In this document: one piece after another, positions 1-8,519 of the stretch
Numbering within the stretch: the stretch's first letter is position 1
Layout of the letters: every line of letters starts with the position of its first letter
Assembly: GCF_003725535.1 (NCBI RefSeq)
Contig: NZ_RJSF01000044.1
Location: forward strand, 293,502-357,501
Direction: 5' to 3'
Source: Nocardioides pocheonensis
Lineage (GTDB): Bacteria > Actinomycetota > Actinomycetes > Propionibacteriales > Nocardioidaceae
DNA: 64,000 nt
Notes under the pieces: model-generated
Database searches by the model: none
What the model was told of the DNA's origin: nothing
The model's input: the letters and a program-made list of their open reading frames with translations, nothing else
Program-made: the position numbers and the translations under genes

Positions 1-79
1 CGGAGATCGCCGAGAGCACGAAGATCCAGAGGATCGCCAGGTAGGCGAACCGGATCAGCACCAGCGTGAGCTCGGACAT
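1..79 (-). CDS. fhaB: FHA-domain protein FhaB, N-terminal fragment
   Basis: Only the first 26 codons lie in the window. They read MSELTLVLIRFAYLAILWIF onward, a single hydrophobic segment near the N-terminus. This matches the membrane-anchored N-terminus of actinobacterial FhaB (FipA), whose FHA domain would follow outside the window. The ATG at 79-77 overlaps the TGA of fhaA by one base (TGATG), so the two are translationally coupled. In this family the FHA domain binds phosphothreonine peptides made by Ser/Thr kinases and links them to cell-wall and division control. The identification rests on the N-terminal segment and on the adjacent fhaA, not on the missing domain. Confidence 0.75.
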   Translation of the reverse strand, partial: MSELTLVLIRFAYLAILWIFVLSAIS

Positions 80-792
80 CAGGCGTCGGTCCTCTGGTGG
101 AAGGTCAAGGTGGTGTTGCCGATCCGGATCACGGCGCCGTCGGTGAGGGTGGCGTCCTCGACCTTGCGGCCGTTGACCAGCACGCCGTTGGTGGAGCCGA
201 GGTCGTGGACGCTCACCCGCGGCCCGTTGGCGTCCTCGGCGACCCGGAACTCCGCGTGCCGGCGGGAGACGCCGGGGTCGTTGACCCGCAGGTCGGCGTC
301 GTTGCCGCGCCCGACGACCACGCCGGGAGCCGAGAGCGGCAGCCGCTCACCGTTGATCTCGACGATCGCCGTGGCCCGGCGTACCTGTGTCTCGGTCGGG
401 TCCGGACCGGCCTGGCTGACCCGGGCGACCGCCTTGCTGCGGACGCGGAAGCGCCCGGTGGTGAGGTCGTCGGCCTGCTCGAGGCTGATCGTCACCGGCC
501 CGGTGAACACGTAGGACTGGCCGGCGGCGTGCTCCTTGAGCATCGCGACCAGCTCCTGGTGGAGCGTCGGGCCGAGACCCTCGAGGCGTTCCAGGTCGGG
601 GGCGGACAGCTCCACGTGGAAGTCGTTGGGCACGATCCGCCGGTCGCGGCTGAGGATCTGGGCCGTGTTGTCGACCTCGCGCGCCAGCGCGGCGGAGATC
701 TCGACGGGCTGCACGGCACTGCGGAAGGTGCGCGCGAAGACGCCGGAGATGAGCTGCTCGAGCTTCTGCTCGAAGCGCTGCAGGCCTCCCAC
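79..792 (-). CDS. fhaA: FhaA: DUF3662 and FHA domain protein
   Basis: The product has 237 residues. An N-terminal DUF3662 domain begins GGLQRFEQKLEQLISGVFAR and spans about residues 1-115. A C-terminal FHA domain (about 145-235) carries the typical GRG, SRRHAEF and DLGSTNG signatures of the phosphothreonine pocket. I chose the GTG at 792-790 because GAGGAGG stands just upstream and because family members begin at this GGLQRFE sequence. A longer frame open to 1248 would run antisense through the tRNA gene and add low-complexity residues. FhaA proteins are substrates and readers of Ser/Thr kinases (PknB and related kinases) in cell-wall growth. The gene is coupled to fhaB by a one-base overlap. 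A TATACGAT -10-like box on the minus strand at 930-923 may be its promoter. Confidence 0.9.
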   Translation of the reverse strand: MGGLQRFEQKLEQLISGVFARTFRSAVQPVEISAALAREVDNTAQILSRDRRIVPNDFHVELSAPDLERLEGLGPTLHQELVAMLKEHAAGQSYVFTGPVTISLEQADDLTTGRFRVRSKAVARVSQAGPDPTETQVRRATAIVEINGERLPLSAPGVVVGRGNDADLRVNDPGVSRRHAEFRVAEDANGPRVSVHDLGSTNGVLVNGRKVEDATLTDGAVIRIGNTTLTFHQRTDA

Positions 793-970
793 GCCGCCTC
801 CTCCTCGTGCCGTGTCCGGTCTCGGTCTGCTCTTGGTCTGCTCGGGTGTGCTCTCGGTCCGCTGTTCGCTCGTGCTGCATGCTGGTGCCGGCTCCACGTG
901 CGCTGATCCGGACGTCCCGCCGATCGTATAGGGACGCGCACGGCCGGTTCGCGCGCCGTGGCGGGGCGGT

Positions 971-1000
971 TTGGGAGGCCGGACGGGTCTGGGATAGCCT
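971..1000 (+). promoter_or_regulatory. Promoter of tRNA-Leu
   Basis: TTGGGA at 971-976 and TAGCCT at 995-1000 are separated by 18 bp and end 13 bp before the tRNA 5' end. This is a normal spacing for a housekeeping sigma promoter of a tRNA gene. Confidence 0.5.
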
Positions 1001-1013
1001 GAGCCCGCTTCAC

Positions 1014-1097
1014 GCGCGAGTGGCGGAATAGGCAGACGCGCACGGTTCAGGTCCGTGTGCCCGAAAGGGCGTGGGGGTTCAACTCCCCCCTCGCGCA
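1014..1097 (+). tRNA. tRNA-Leu (anticodon CAG)
   Basis: The acceptor arms GCGCGAG (1014-1020) and CTCGCGC (1090-1096) pair perfectly, with discriminator A at 1097. The anticodon stem CACGG/CCGTG encloses the loop TTCAGGT with anticodon CAG at 1048-1050. A long variable arm typical of class II tRNAs is present, and the T arm is GGGGG-TTCAACT-CCCCC. CCA is not encoded. The 3' end is repeated twice downstream as island attachment sites, so the present 3' end was probably supplied by an integrated element. Confidence 0.97.
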
Positions 1098-1103
1098 CGT
1101 GAG
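1076..1103 (+). repeat. att copy 1 (tRNA-Leu 3' end, attL)
   Basis: This 28-bp stretch covers the T-loop to just past the tRNA 3' end. It recurs without mismatch at 18518-18545 and 29807-29834, always in the same orientation. It is read as the attachment core of tandem islands integrated in the tRNA gene. The gene itself remains complete. Confidence 0.85.
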
Positions 1104-1104
1104 T

Positions 1105-1130
1105 AGCCCCGGGTCCTTGTATCCGGGGCT
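1105..1130 (+). terminator. Terminator hairpin behind tRNA-Leu
   Basis: AGCCCCGG at 1105-1112 pairs with CCGGGGCT at 1123-1130 and is followed by TCGTCC rather than a clean T run. Related hairpins follow the other two att copies (18553-18576 and 29841-29864), so the hairpin belongs to the repeated end module. Confidence 0.6.
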
Positions 1131-1514
1131 TCGTCCGTATTTCGGTGCGGCTCCTTGGAACGGTCACTTGGAATGCCTCGCGGTATTCGGTTGTCGCCGT
1201 TGCCGCGGCGTCGCTCGCTCCTCTCGGGTGTGTGGCCGTCTCAGTCACCTAAGTTGTCGCGGTGCCCGCGGGCGATCAATCCGCTTCAACTTTCTGAAGA
1301 ATCCCGCAGCTACGGGCACCCATCGGGGTGCATGTCTCCCGAGCCGGTGACAGGGCAGGCTTTGCCAGCACGCTTGGTGGCGGAGGAGGCGCGTAAGCGG
1401 CATGCCTCGTGGTTGACGAGTGAGTCTCCGTCCACCCCGGAGGTTGTGGAAGCGCGCCAGCGCCACCGTGAAACTCTGATCGTTCGATCTGGGTCCTGAG
1501 TGACGGCTGGGTTC
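1131..1514. other. Island A left end, no gene seen
   Basis: I see no convincing gene here. The stretch is collinear with 18577-18760, the left end of island B. A 17-bp exact block at 1186-1202 matches 18632-18648, and a 15-bp block at 1270-1284 matches 18718-18732, with nearly the same spacing from att (83 and 87 bp). A short open frame ending near 1499 has no recognisable family. The shared sequence is more likely an element terminus, for example recombination or excision sites, than coding DNA. Confidence 0.55.
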
Positions 1515-2336
1515 TCACGCGTCGCGCAGAAAGTCCTCGACGAGTGCGGCCGCTGCGTGGCTCTCGTCGAGGAGGAACAGGTGGCCGGCTCCGTCGATCA
1601 CTCGGAGCTGGGCTTGGGGGATGAGTGACGCGAGAATTCGGCCGTTGACTGGCCGAGCGATGGGGTCGTCACCCCCCGTAATCACGAGTGTGCGCGCTTC
1701 CAGCTTGCGTAGCCAAGGCACACTGCTCCACCCGACGACGGCGCACAGCTGCCCGAAGTAGCCCCACCATGACGGCGGCCGTTGGAAGCCGGCGACCAGC
1801 GAACCCTCGCGAGCCGGGTCGAGCCGTGCTCGTCCGCCGTAGAGGTTGCTGGCGACGCGGCTCGCGTAAGAGGGCGACCAGTACCGCAGCGGGGTGAGCA
1901 TGTGCACCAGTGCCGAAGGCTTGCCAGGGGGGCCTCCTATTCCGGGGCCGGTGGCCGCCAGGACGAGCCGGTGGAGTCGCGTCGGAGCGCGTCTGGCGAA
2001 CTCTTGGGCGACGAACCCGCCGAAGGAGATGCCGAGGACGTGCGCACGGTCGATTTGGAGGTCGTCAAGGACGCCGACCGCGATGCGCGCCAGGCCTCGC
2101 ATCCTTCTGGGAGGGAAGACCGCCGGCGTGGCCCCGGCACCGGGCAGGTCGAAGGTGATGACCCGGAATCCGCGCGAGACCATCTGGCTTTCGAAGTCTC
2201 GCCACAGTTCGAGGCTGGCGCCGATACCCATGATGAGCAGTAGTGGTTCGCCGTTGGTGAGGCCTCGGACCGAGACCCTGACGTGTGCGCCTCGGATCCG
2301 TACCGTACGAATCGCGGCGAGGTTCTCTGAGCTCAT
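1515..2336 (-). CDS. Alpha/beta hydrolase (PHA-depolymerase-like)
   Basis: The product has 273 residues and an alpha/beta-hydrolase fold. The nucleophile elbow is G-I-S-F-G-G, the acid is likely in GGDDPIARPVNG, and the catalytic His is in GAGHLFLLDE. The oxyanion strand LLLIMGIGASLELW resembles intracellular PhaZ-type depolymerases and related esterases. The ATG at 2336-2334 overlaps the stop of the PHA synthase gene by four bases (ATGA). Together with that neighbour it suggests turnover of a hydroxyacyl-CoA-derived polyester or of a thioester/ester intermediate. The gene ends the long minus-strand catabolic operon of island A. It could equally be a general carboxylesterase. The fold assignment is firm and the substrate is unknown. 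Confidence 0.8.
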   Translation of the reverse strand: MSSENLAAIRTVRIRGAHVRVSVRGLTNGEPLLLIMGIGASLELWRDFESQMVSRGFRVITFDLPGAGATPAVFPPRRMRGLARIAVGVLDDLQIDRAHVLGISFGGFVAQEFARRAPTRLHRLVLAATGPGIGGPPGKPSALVHMLTPLRYWSPSYASRVASNLYGGRARLDPAREGSLVAGFQRPPSWWGYFGQLCAVVGWSSVPWLRKLEARTLVITGGDDPIARPVNGRILASLIPQAQLRVIDGAGHLFLLDESHAAAALVEDFLRDA

Positions 2337-4027
2337 GTGTCGAGCACGTAGCTGCCAGGGGCGTCGATCAGCGGGCGAAATCGTGGTGTCCCCAGGGTCG
2401 GGGGCGCCGGCCCCATCTTCCCAGAGCGGGCGGCGAGCCACTGGGCGTAGTGGGGCCACCAACTGCCTGGCCGGGTTTCGGCGGATGCGACGAACTCGGC
2501 GGGGGAGGTCGGCTGGTGGGCTGAGGTCTGGAAGCTGGCTTTGGCATTCGTCGGCGGGTTGACGAGCGCCGCAATGTGCCCGCTGGTGGACAGCACGAAC
2601 TCCGTCTTGCCGCCGAGGAGTGCAGTAGATCGGTAGCAGTTCTGCCATGGGGTGATGTGGTCGGTGCGCCCGCCGACGATGAAGGCGTCCGCCGTGATCT
2701 TGCTGAGGTCGACCGGGACGCCGAGCGCGGTCGCGTCGCCGGCGGTGACCAGCTTGTTGGCTAGGGAGAGCTCCAAGAAGTCGCGGTGCAGCTGTGCCGG
2801 CATCCGGGTCGTGTCAGAGTTCCAGAACAAGATGTCGAACGCCGGCGGCTTCTGCCCGAGCAGGTAGTTGTTGACCCAGTAATTCCAAATCAGGTCGTTG
2901 GGCCGCAGCCAAGCGAACACCTCGGCAAGGACCGCGCCGTCGAGATAGCCCACACGCTTGGAGAGGGCCGCCGCTGCAGCAGCCCGCTTGTGATCGACCA
3001 GCGCCTGCGCGGTCCCTGCACCCGCCTGGTCGAGGACTGTGACCGCCAGGGTCAGCGAGGCAAGTTCCCCACCGCGACCGGTTCCCGCCAGGTGCGCCGC
3101 GGCCATAGACGCGACGATTCCTCCCGAGCACGTGCCGTGGAGTCCAACGCGTTCGATGCCGGCGATCTCTCGCGCGGCGTCCATCGCCTCCAGGGCACCG
3201 TGGATGTAGGTGTCGAGGTTCCAGTCGGCGTGTCGAGCCGTGGGGTTGCGCCAGGAGATCATGAAGACCTGCTGTCCTTGACCGAGCAGGAACTCCACGT
3301 AGCTGCGCCCCGGCGCGAGGTCAAGCACGTAGTACTTGTTGATCGTCGGCGGGACCATGAGCAACGGCACTTCCCGCACCTGCTCGGTGATCGGGGCGTA
3401 CTGGATGAGCTCGAGAACCGGCGTCCGCAGGACGACCGATCCCTTGGTGGCGCCGATGTTGGTGCCGACCGCGAACTGGCTACTGTCCACCATGCTCGGG
3501 ACGCGCGGCCGGCTGGACAGATCGTGCAGGAGGTTGCGCAGACCCCGCCCGAGGTTCGCGCCGCCGGTGTTGACGACTTCCTTGAGCGCCACGGGGTTCA
3601 AGAGCATGTTGTTGGATGGCGCGAGTGCGTCCACGAGGTTCTCGACGAAGAGCCGCACACGCTTCTGAGCACGCTCCTCGAGCTCGGCGTCGTCGACCAG
3701 TTGCAGCGCCTTCTCCGCTGCGGCCAGGTAGGCCTGAACGGTACGGCGCAGCAGGCCGTTGTCGGTCCAGGCGGGATCGGAGAAGCGACGGTCGCGACTG
3801 GACGCGGAGATGGTGGAGGTGCCGGCGATAACGCGGGTGAGTTCCGCGGCCAGGTCCGCTAGCCGGCCGCCGGTCGTCCGTGGTCGCCGCGCCAATGCCG
3901 CAGCCCATCGGAGTAGCGCGGCGCCCGGCAGCACGTCGGGCACCCCGAGACGGCTGGCGTTGGCGAGAAGGCTGTCGAGGGGGACAGCGAGCTCGCGCTG
4001 GTCGAGCTGGACGTGCACTTGGCTCAT
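2333..4027 (-). CDS. phaC: Polyhydroxyalkanoate synthase (PhaC type)
   Basis: The product has 564 residues, the usual size for class I/II PHA synthases. The lipase-like box G-T-C-S-G-G near residue 299 supplies the nucleophilic Cys. The family strands VPLLMVPPTINKYYVLDLAPGRS, SWRNPT and NYWVNNYLLGQKPPAFDILFWNSD are present, followed by the acid/His segment IVGGRTDHITPW and STSGHIAALVNPP. The enzyme would polymerise (R)-3-hydroxyacyl-CoA. It starts 40 bp downstream of the SDR gene and overlaps the next hydrolase by four bases. Presence inside a transporter and acyl-CoA-ligase operon is unusual, since pha genes normally cluster with phaA/phaB/phasins, none of which is seen here. Confidence 0.88.
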   Translation of the reverse strand: MSQVHVQLDQRELAVPLDSLLANASRLGVPDVLPGAALLRWAAALARRPRTTGGRLADLAAELTRVIAGTSTISASSRDRRFSDPAWTDNGLLRRTVQAYLAAAEKALQLVDDAELEERAQKRVRLFVENLVDALAPSNNMLLNPVALKEVVNTGGANLGRGLRNLLHDLSSRPRVPSMVDSSQFAVGTNIGATKGSVVLRTPVLELIQYAPITEQVREVPLLMVPPTINKYYVLDLAPGRSYVEFLLGQGQQVFMISWRNPTARHADWNLDTYIHGALEAMDAAREIAGIERVGLHGTCSGGIVASMAAAHLAGTGRGGELASLTLAVTVLDQAGAGTAQALVDHKRAAAAAALSKRVGYLDGAVLAEVFAWLRPNDLIWNYWVNNYLLGQKPPAFDILFWNSDTTRMPAQLHRDFLELSLANKLVTAGDATALGVPVDLSKITADAFIVGGRTDHITPWQNCYRSTALLGGKTEFVLSTSGHIAALVNPPTNAKASFQTSAHQPTSPAEFVASAETRPGSWWPHYAQWLAARSGKMGPAPPTLGTPRFRPLIDAPGSYVLDT

Positions 4028-4067
4028 TCGTCATCTTCCTCGGCGAGTTCTGTCGAACGGGTCGGCT

Positions 4068-4916
4068 TCAACGGGGTCCGTCGACGAAGATGTCGAGTTC
4101 CAGCTCGTGTTCGGCCCCGTACTTCGTGAAGTCGGTGACGCCGGCGTCCCTGAGCACCTCGACATCCAGCAGCGTCCGGCCGGTGCAATGGCTGGCAGGG
4201 CGCTGCAGGATCTCCACAGCCGCGTCAGCCACGATGTCTGGTGTACGGGCACGCGCCATCGCCGCCTGGCCACCGAGGAGGTTCTCGACGGCCGCCGTGG
4301 CGATGATCGTCTCGGGCCACAGGCAGTTGGCCGCCACGCCCTGGGGGGCGTACTCGGTCGCCCATCCGAGGGTGAGGATCGTCATCCCGTATTTCGCCAT
4401 GGTGTAGGCGGGGTGCCTGCCGAGCCATGCGGGGTTGAAGTTCAGTGGGGGTGCTAGCGACAGGATGTGCGGGTTGTCACTCGCGAGGAGGTAGGGCAAG
4501 GCCGCTCGGGTGAACAGGTAGGTGCCTCGCAGTTGGATCTGCATCATCAGGTCGAAGCGTTTGAGCGGCAGGTCAGCGGTGCCAGCGATGGCGAGAGCGG
4601 AGGCGTTGTTGATGCAGACATCGATTCCTCCGAACTGCTCGACAGTCTCGCTCACCGCTCGTTCGACGCAGCTTTCATCCCGGACGTCGCCCACGATGGC
4701 CAGCGCCTTCCCGCCTGCTGCTCGGATCTGCTCGGCAGCCGAATGGACGGTTCCGGTCAGGCGGGGGTCGGGCGTATCGGTCTTCGCGAGGAGGGCGACG
4801 TTTGCGCCCTCCCGGGCGGCGGCGATCCCGATCGCCAGGCCGATGCCGCGGCTACCGCCGGACATGAGCACGGTGCGGCCCGTGAGTTGGCCCTTGGGCT
4901 GGTGGTCACGACTCAT
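4068..4916 (-). CDS. SDR oxidoreductase, HSDL2-like
   Basis: This is a 282-residue classical short-chain dehydrogenase. The cofactor motif GGSRGIG is at residues 20-26 and is followed by INNAS and the catalytic YTMAK. The long insert LLAKTDTPDPRLTGTVHSAAEQI, plus SLAPPLNFNPAWLGRHPAYTMAKYGM, is characteristic of the HSDL2 / citronellol-dehydrogenase-like branch acting on branched or long-chain hydroxyacyl substrates. The start overlaps the end of the substrate-binding-protein gene by 11 bp. In this operon it may oxidise or reduce a hydroxyacyl intermediate before or after CoA activation. The precise substrate is unknown. Confidence 0.83.
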   Translation of the reverse strand: MSRDHQPKGQLTGRTVLMSGGSRGIGLAIGIAAAREGANVALLAKTDTPDPRLTGTVHSAAEQIRAAGGKALAIVGDVRDESCVERAVSETVEQFGGIDVCINNASALAIAGTADLPLKRFDLMMQIQLRGTYLFTRAALPYLLASDNPHILSLAPPLNFNPAWLGRHPAYTMAKYGMTILTLGWATEYAPQGVAANCLWPETIIATAAVENLLGGQAAMARARTPDIVADAAVEILQRPASHCTGRTLLDVEVLRDAGVTDFTKYGAEHELELDIFVDGPR

Positions 4917-5877
4917 CGACGTAGTCCGCGAGCTTGACGGGGTCCTTGAGGAACCCGTACTTGGTCATCAGCTCGAGCTCATGCTGGGACGACTCGATCT
5001 TCAGGTCGGTGCCGAACGCAGGAAGTTTGGAGGTTCGGATGAGTCCCTCTGGCGCGCCGGTGATCTCGGCGATAGCGGTAATCAGGGCTTCCTTGTCGCT
5101 GCTCGCCAACTGGTTGCCGCGGGCCAGGACCGAGCGCAGTTTGTCGACGAGCTGGGGGTTCTCGGCCGCGAACTTCGCGGAGACGATGTTGTAGGCCTGG
5201 ACTGGCTGCTCGCCGTAGGGCTCTGTCATGTTCTCGATGACGGTGTTGGTCTCCCCTGCCATGGTCGCCGCCAGCGGGTAGAGCACGTGGCCGGCGTCGA
5301 TCTGGCCCGAGCGCAGGGCCGCTGGCATTTCGGTCGCCGGGATGAGCACGAACTTGATCGAGTTCACGTCGACGCCGTCGTTCTCTAGGGTCTTGAGCAG
5401 CGCCGCGTGGTTGTTGTTCTGCAGCTGGATGAGGCCAACCTTCTTGCCCTCGAGGTCTTTCGGCTTGGTGATGCCGCTGTCCTTCATGGACAGGATCGAC
5501 ATGTCGTTGTTGACCATGTAGGTCGTCCCAATGATCTTCAACTTGAGGCCTTGTGCGAGTGCCTGGGCGAGGTTGCCCGGGTTGAGGGCGCTGAAGTCGA
5601 TCGTGCCGTTGAGCAGGTTCGGGACGACGTCGGCCGGAGTGCGGAGCTCGACCTTCTTGACCTTCAGCCCGCTGTCCTCGAAGTAGCCCTTGTCGAGGGC
5701 GAGCTGCCACCCCCCCAGCCCGGCGAACGGCAGCCAGCCGACCTTGAGCTCACCCGACTCGGACTTCGAGGTGGTGTCGTTGCCACCGCACGCGGTAGCC
5801 GCGAGGGCGAGGAGAAGTGCTGTGGCGATGGCGACGAGATTTCGGAGCGGCCGCCTGAAGGTGCTGCTGGTCAACAT
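4906..5877 (-). CDS. ABC substrate-binding lipoprotein (SsuA/TauA/NMT1 type)
   Basis: The product has 323 residues with a lipoprotein signal peptide ending in LALAATAC, where the Cys at about residue 30 would be lipidated. The mature part is a periplasmic-binding-protein type II fold of the nitrate/sulfonate/taurine class: LKVGWLPFAGLGGWQLALDKGYFEDSGLKVKKVEL and an IDFSALNPGNLAQALAQGLKLKIIGTTY segment. It feeds the two permeases and ATPase encoded immediately upstream in the same operon. In this family ligands include sulfonates, aromatic acids such as phthalate, and pyrimidine precursors. The catabolic neighbours favour an organic acid imported for CoA activation. Confidence 0.85.
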   Translation of the reverse strand: MLTSSTFRRPLRNLVAIATALLLALAATACGGNDTTSKSESGELKVGWLPFAGLGGWQLALDKGYFEDSGLKVKKVELRTPADVVPNLLNGTIDFSALNPGNLAQALAQGLKLKIIGTTYMVNNDMSILSMKDSGITKPKDLEGKKVGLIQLQNNNHAALLKTLENDGVDVNSIKFVLIPATEMPAALRSGQIDAGHVLYPLAATMAGETNTVIENMTEPYGEQPVQAYNIVSAKFAAENPQLVDKLRSVLARGNQLASSDKEALITAIAEITGAPEGLIRTSKLPAFGTDLKIESSQHELELMTKYGFLKDPVKLADYVDES

Positions 5878-5983
5878 GTCGGTCCTCTTTGGTTAGATGG
5901 TGTCCCGCCGAGCTCGGGACGTGGGGTGGTCACCAGGTCGGTGCTGTGGGTGTCCGACTCGGCTTGGTTGGTGGAGCGTCGGA

Positions 5984-6904
5984 TCAGGAGTCGGGGTCCA
6001 CGGATCGCTCGGCGACGATGAGCTCCAGCACACGCGTGCGGAGGTCGATGAAGCCGCCCAGTGCCTTGGTGTGGATCTGGTCGCGAGGCCGGGGAAGGTC
6101 GACATCGATCGTGGTGCGGACCCGCGTCGGGCGGTGGCTGAGAGCGATGACGCGGTCACCCAAGTAGACCGACTCGTCGATGTCGTGCGTGACGAGGATG
6201 ATGGTCATGCCGGTCCTAGCGTGCACGTGGAGCAGGAGGTCCTCAAGGTCTCCTCGAACCTGCGCATCCAGGGAAGCGAAGGGCTCGTCCATCAGGAGCA
6301 CGTTGGGCTGGAAGGCGAGGGCGCGGGCGATCGCCACCCGCTGCTGCATGCCCCCGGACAACTGCCAGGGGTACTTGTCGCCGACGTCGGCGAGGCCTAC
6401 CTCGGACAACGCCTTGGCCGCGCGCGCGGCCAACTCCCGCTTTGGCAGACCTGTGCCGCGCAGGGGGAACTCGACGTTGGCGCGCACCTTCTGCCATGGC
6501 ATCAGGGACCGGGTGTACTCCTGGAACACCATGGCGACACCCGGGGTCACCCCGGAGGCGGGAGTTCCGTTGACGCGGACCTCCCCCGTGGTGGGGCGGA
6601 GCAGTCCCGACAGCGCCTTGAGCAGCGTTGTCTTGCCGCACCCGGAGGGTCCGACGATCGACAAGAACTCCCCGGCACGCGCTTGGAAGCTGACGTCGCC
6701 AATCGCTGTGACAGCGCTTCGTCCTCGTCCGTATGTCACGCCGAGGTGGCGTGCCTCGAGGACGACGGGGCGCTCTTGGGCGTTCCGCGGCGCGGTCGCG
6801 GCCGAGTTCTGCTCCGAGGTCGGCTCGGAGGCGGTGGCGATGGGCATGGCGAACCCGCTTTCGGTAGGGGTGGGGCGGTCGTCGCGGTCGGAGGCCCGCA
6901 TCAT
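5984..6904 (-). CDS. ABC transporter ATPase (SsuB/TauB type)
   Basis: The product has 306 residues. Walker A is GPSGCGKTT, the Q-loop lies in MVFQEYTRSLMPW, the signature is LSGGMQQRVAIARAL, and Walker B is VLLMDEPFASLD, with the switch His in LVTHDIDE. The first of two adjacent ATGs (6904) overlaps the permease stop (ATGA). The first 45 residues before the nucleotide-binding domain are unusually long, Ser/Thr/Glu-rich and low in complexity, so an internal Met is possible. The longer frame open further upstream merely reads the permease gene out of frame. It energises the importer formed with the two neighbouring permeases. Confidence 0.88.
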   Translation of the reverse strand: MMRASDRDDRPTPTESGFAMPIATASEPTSEQNSAATAPRNAQERPVVLEARHLGVTYGRGRSAVTAIGDVSFQARAGEFLSIVGPSGCGKTTLLKALSGLLRPTTGEVRVNGTPASGVTPGVAMVFQEYTRSLMPWQKVRANVEFPLRGTGLPKRELAARAAKALSEVGLADVGDKYPWQLSGGMQQRVAIARALAFQPNVLLMDEPFASLDAQVRGDLEDLLLHVHARTGMTIILVTHDIDESVYLGDRVIALSHRPTRVRTTIDVDLPRPRDQIHTKALGGFIDLRTRVLELIVAERSVDPDS

Positions 6905-7680
6905 GGGGCCGTCCGTTCCAGCGAGCGGTACTGCCGGTGCCACCCGAGCAGCACGCGCTCCGCGAGCACGACGGTGCAGGTCAGGACGGACCCAACGAGG
7001 CCGATCATCAACAGCCCCGACCACGTCTCCTGAATGTCGAAGGACTGCTGGGCACTGATCACGAGGTAGCCGAGGCCGGAGCTTGAAGCCAGCATGTTGG
7101 CGACGATCACGGTGCCGACCGCAGCCGCAACTGCGATGCGGACGCCCGCCATGACCTGCGGCATCGCGGCAGGGATGGTCACCCGGAGGAGGCGCCGGCG
7201 CGCTGACACGCCGTAGACGCGGGCGGTGTCGATCATGACCCGGTCGGCGGCGCGCACGCCGTCGGAGGTCGAGACGAGAATGGGCCATGTGGCGGCGAAG
7301 GCGACAAGTGCCGCCTCCATGCGCTGTCCGGGACCTAGGACGACGAGGCCGATAGGCACCAGGGCCACTACGGGCATGCTTCGGAGGAACTCAGTGATGG
7401 GTCGCAGATCACGACGGGCGCGCGCCGAGAGGCCGAGCGCGACGCCGGTGGCGATGCCAGTCACCACGGCTACCGCGAAGCCGACCCCCAAGGCCCGAAC
7501 CGTCGGCAGCAGGTCGTCTTCCATTCGTTCGGTTGTCCATGTCTGCTGGAACCCATCGACGATGTCCGATAGCGGTAGGAAGTACGGCGACGTGCTGCCG
7601 GCGCTGAGGATCCACCATGCGGCCACGAGGGTGACTGGGGCGGCGAGGCTCGTCGCGGGGCCGATCAGCTTCTTGATCAT
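6901..7680 (-). CDS. ABC transporter permease (SsuC/TauC type) 1
   Basis: A 259-residue BPD_transp_1 permease with about six membrane segments. The cytoplasmic EAA-like loop reads DTARVYGVSARRRLLRVTIPAAMPQVMAG. It is linked by four-base ATGA overlaps to the ATPase gene downstream and to a second permease upstream, so the importer is probably a heterodimeric-permease version of the SsuBC system. Confidence 0.86.
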   Translation of the reverse strand: MIKKLIGPATSLAAPVTLVAAWWILSAGSTSPYFLPLSDIVDGFQQTWTTERMEDDLLPTVRALGVGFAVAVVTGIATGVALGLSARARRDLRPITEFLRSMPVVALVPIGLVVLGPGQRMEAALVAFAATWPILVSTSDGVRAADRVMIDTARVYGVSARRRLLRVTIPAAMPQVMAGVRIAVAAAVGTVIVANMLASSSGLGYLVISAQQSFDIQETWSGLLMIGLVGSVLTCTVVLAERVLLGWHRQYRSLERTAP

Positions 7681-8519
7681 GACTGCGCCCCTCTCTGTGA
7701 CACGTGCCAGCGCAGCGTCCGTCGTTCCAATGTGGTGAGCCCTAGCGCTACGACCAGGCCGATCAGTCCTGTCAGCAGCACCCGGGCGTAGAGCAGCGGG
7801 CGGTCTCCAACGACCGCGGCCCGTGCCATCTCCGCGCCCAGGCCCTCACCGCCGACGATCAGCGAGGTAGCGATCGCGAAGATGAGAGCGAAGGTGCCCG
7901 AGAGCCGCAGACCTGTCGACAGGTACGGCAGACAACTGGGCAGATCCACCAGGAGAACCCGGCGGATGTGGCCGACGCCGTACACCTTGGCCGTCTCGAT
8001 GGCGACGGGGTCGACGTCGCGCATCCCGTACATGGCTTGGATCAGGAGCGGCCAGAGTGCAGCCAGCACGACGAAGGAGACCGTGAGGTCCTGTCCGATG
8101 CCGTAAATGAACAGCAGGATGGGCAGGGCGGCGATGCCCGGGATGGTCCGGACGAACTCCAGCGTCAGGTACGACATTCGGTAGGAGATTGACGACGCCC
8201 CCAGCAGCATCCCGACCGGGACGCCGATAGACACAACCACGAGCATGCCGAGAACCCATGCCTCCATCGACGCGCCGACCGCGGCCCAGAGCTCGGATGT
8301 CTGCAGGTCGCTGACGAGTGCCTGCAGGATGGCCGTGACCGGAGGGAAGTCCTCGCGGGGCAGGACGTCCAACACCGATACCGCCTGCCAACAGGCGGCC
8401 AGCGCCAATACGACTAGTGCCGGCTCGGCCCAACGGGACCACCGCCTCACTGCGCCGCTCCTCATCCCGCCCGTGCGCGGGTCGGCACTGGCGGTCGACA
8501 CGACGGCCCGGGTGCTCAT
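7677..8519 (-). CDS. ABC transporter permease (SsuC/TauC type) 2
   Basis: A 280-residue permease with the same fold as its neighbour and the EAA-like loop ETAKVYGVGHIRRVLLVDLPSCLPYLSTG. The first ~25 residues are polar (MSTRAVVSTASADPRTGG). Four-base overlaps join it to the acyl-CoA ligase gene upstream and permease 1 downstream. Two non-identical permeases in one SsuABC-type operon are less common than a homodimer, and fit other actinobacterial importers for aromatic or organic acids. Confidence 0.85.
   Translation of the reverse strand: MSTRAVVSTASADPRTGGMRSGAVRRWSRWAEPALVVLALAACWQAVSVLDVLPREDFPPVTAILQALVSDLQTSELWAAVGASMEAWVLGMLVVVSIGVPVGMLLGASSISYRMSYLTLEFVRTIPGIAALPILLFIYGIGQDLTVSFVVLAALWPLLIQAMYGMRDVDPVAIETAKVYGVGHIRRVLLVDLPSCLPYLSTGLRLSGTFALIFAIATSLIVGGEGLGAEMARAAVVGDRPLLYARVLLTGLIGLVVALGLTTLERRTLRWHVSQRGAQS

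Noticed and set aside
793..1248. N-terminal extension of fhaA through the tRNA gene
   Set aside because: It would run antisense across the complete tRNA-Leu, is Pro/Arg-rich, and the family start with a ribosome site lies at 792.
1155..1499. 114-residue frame in the island A left end
   Set aside because: No family resemblance, and its first part lies in the non-coding terminus shared with island B.
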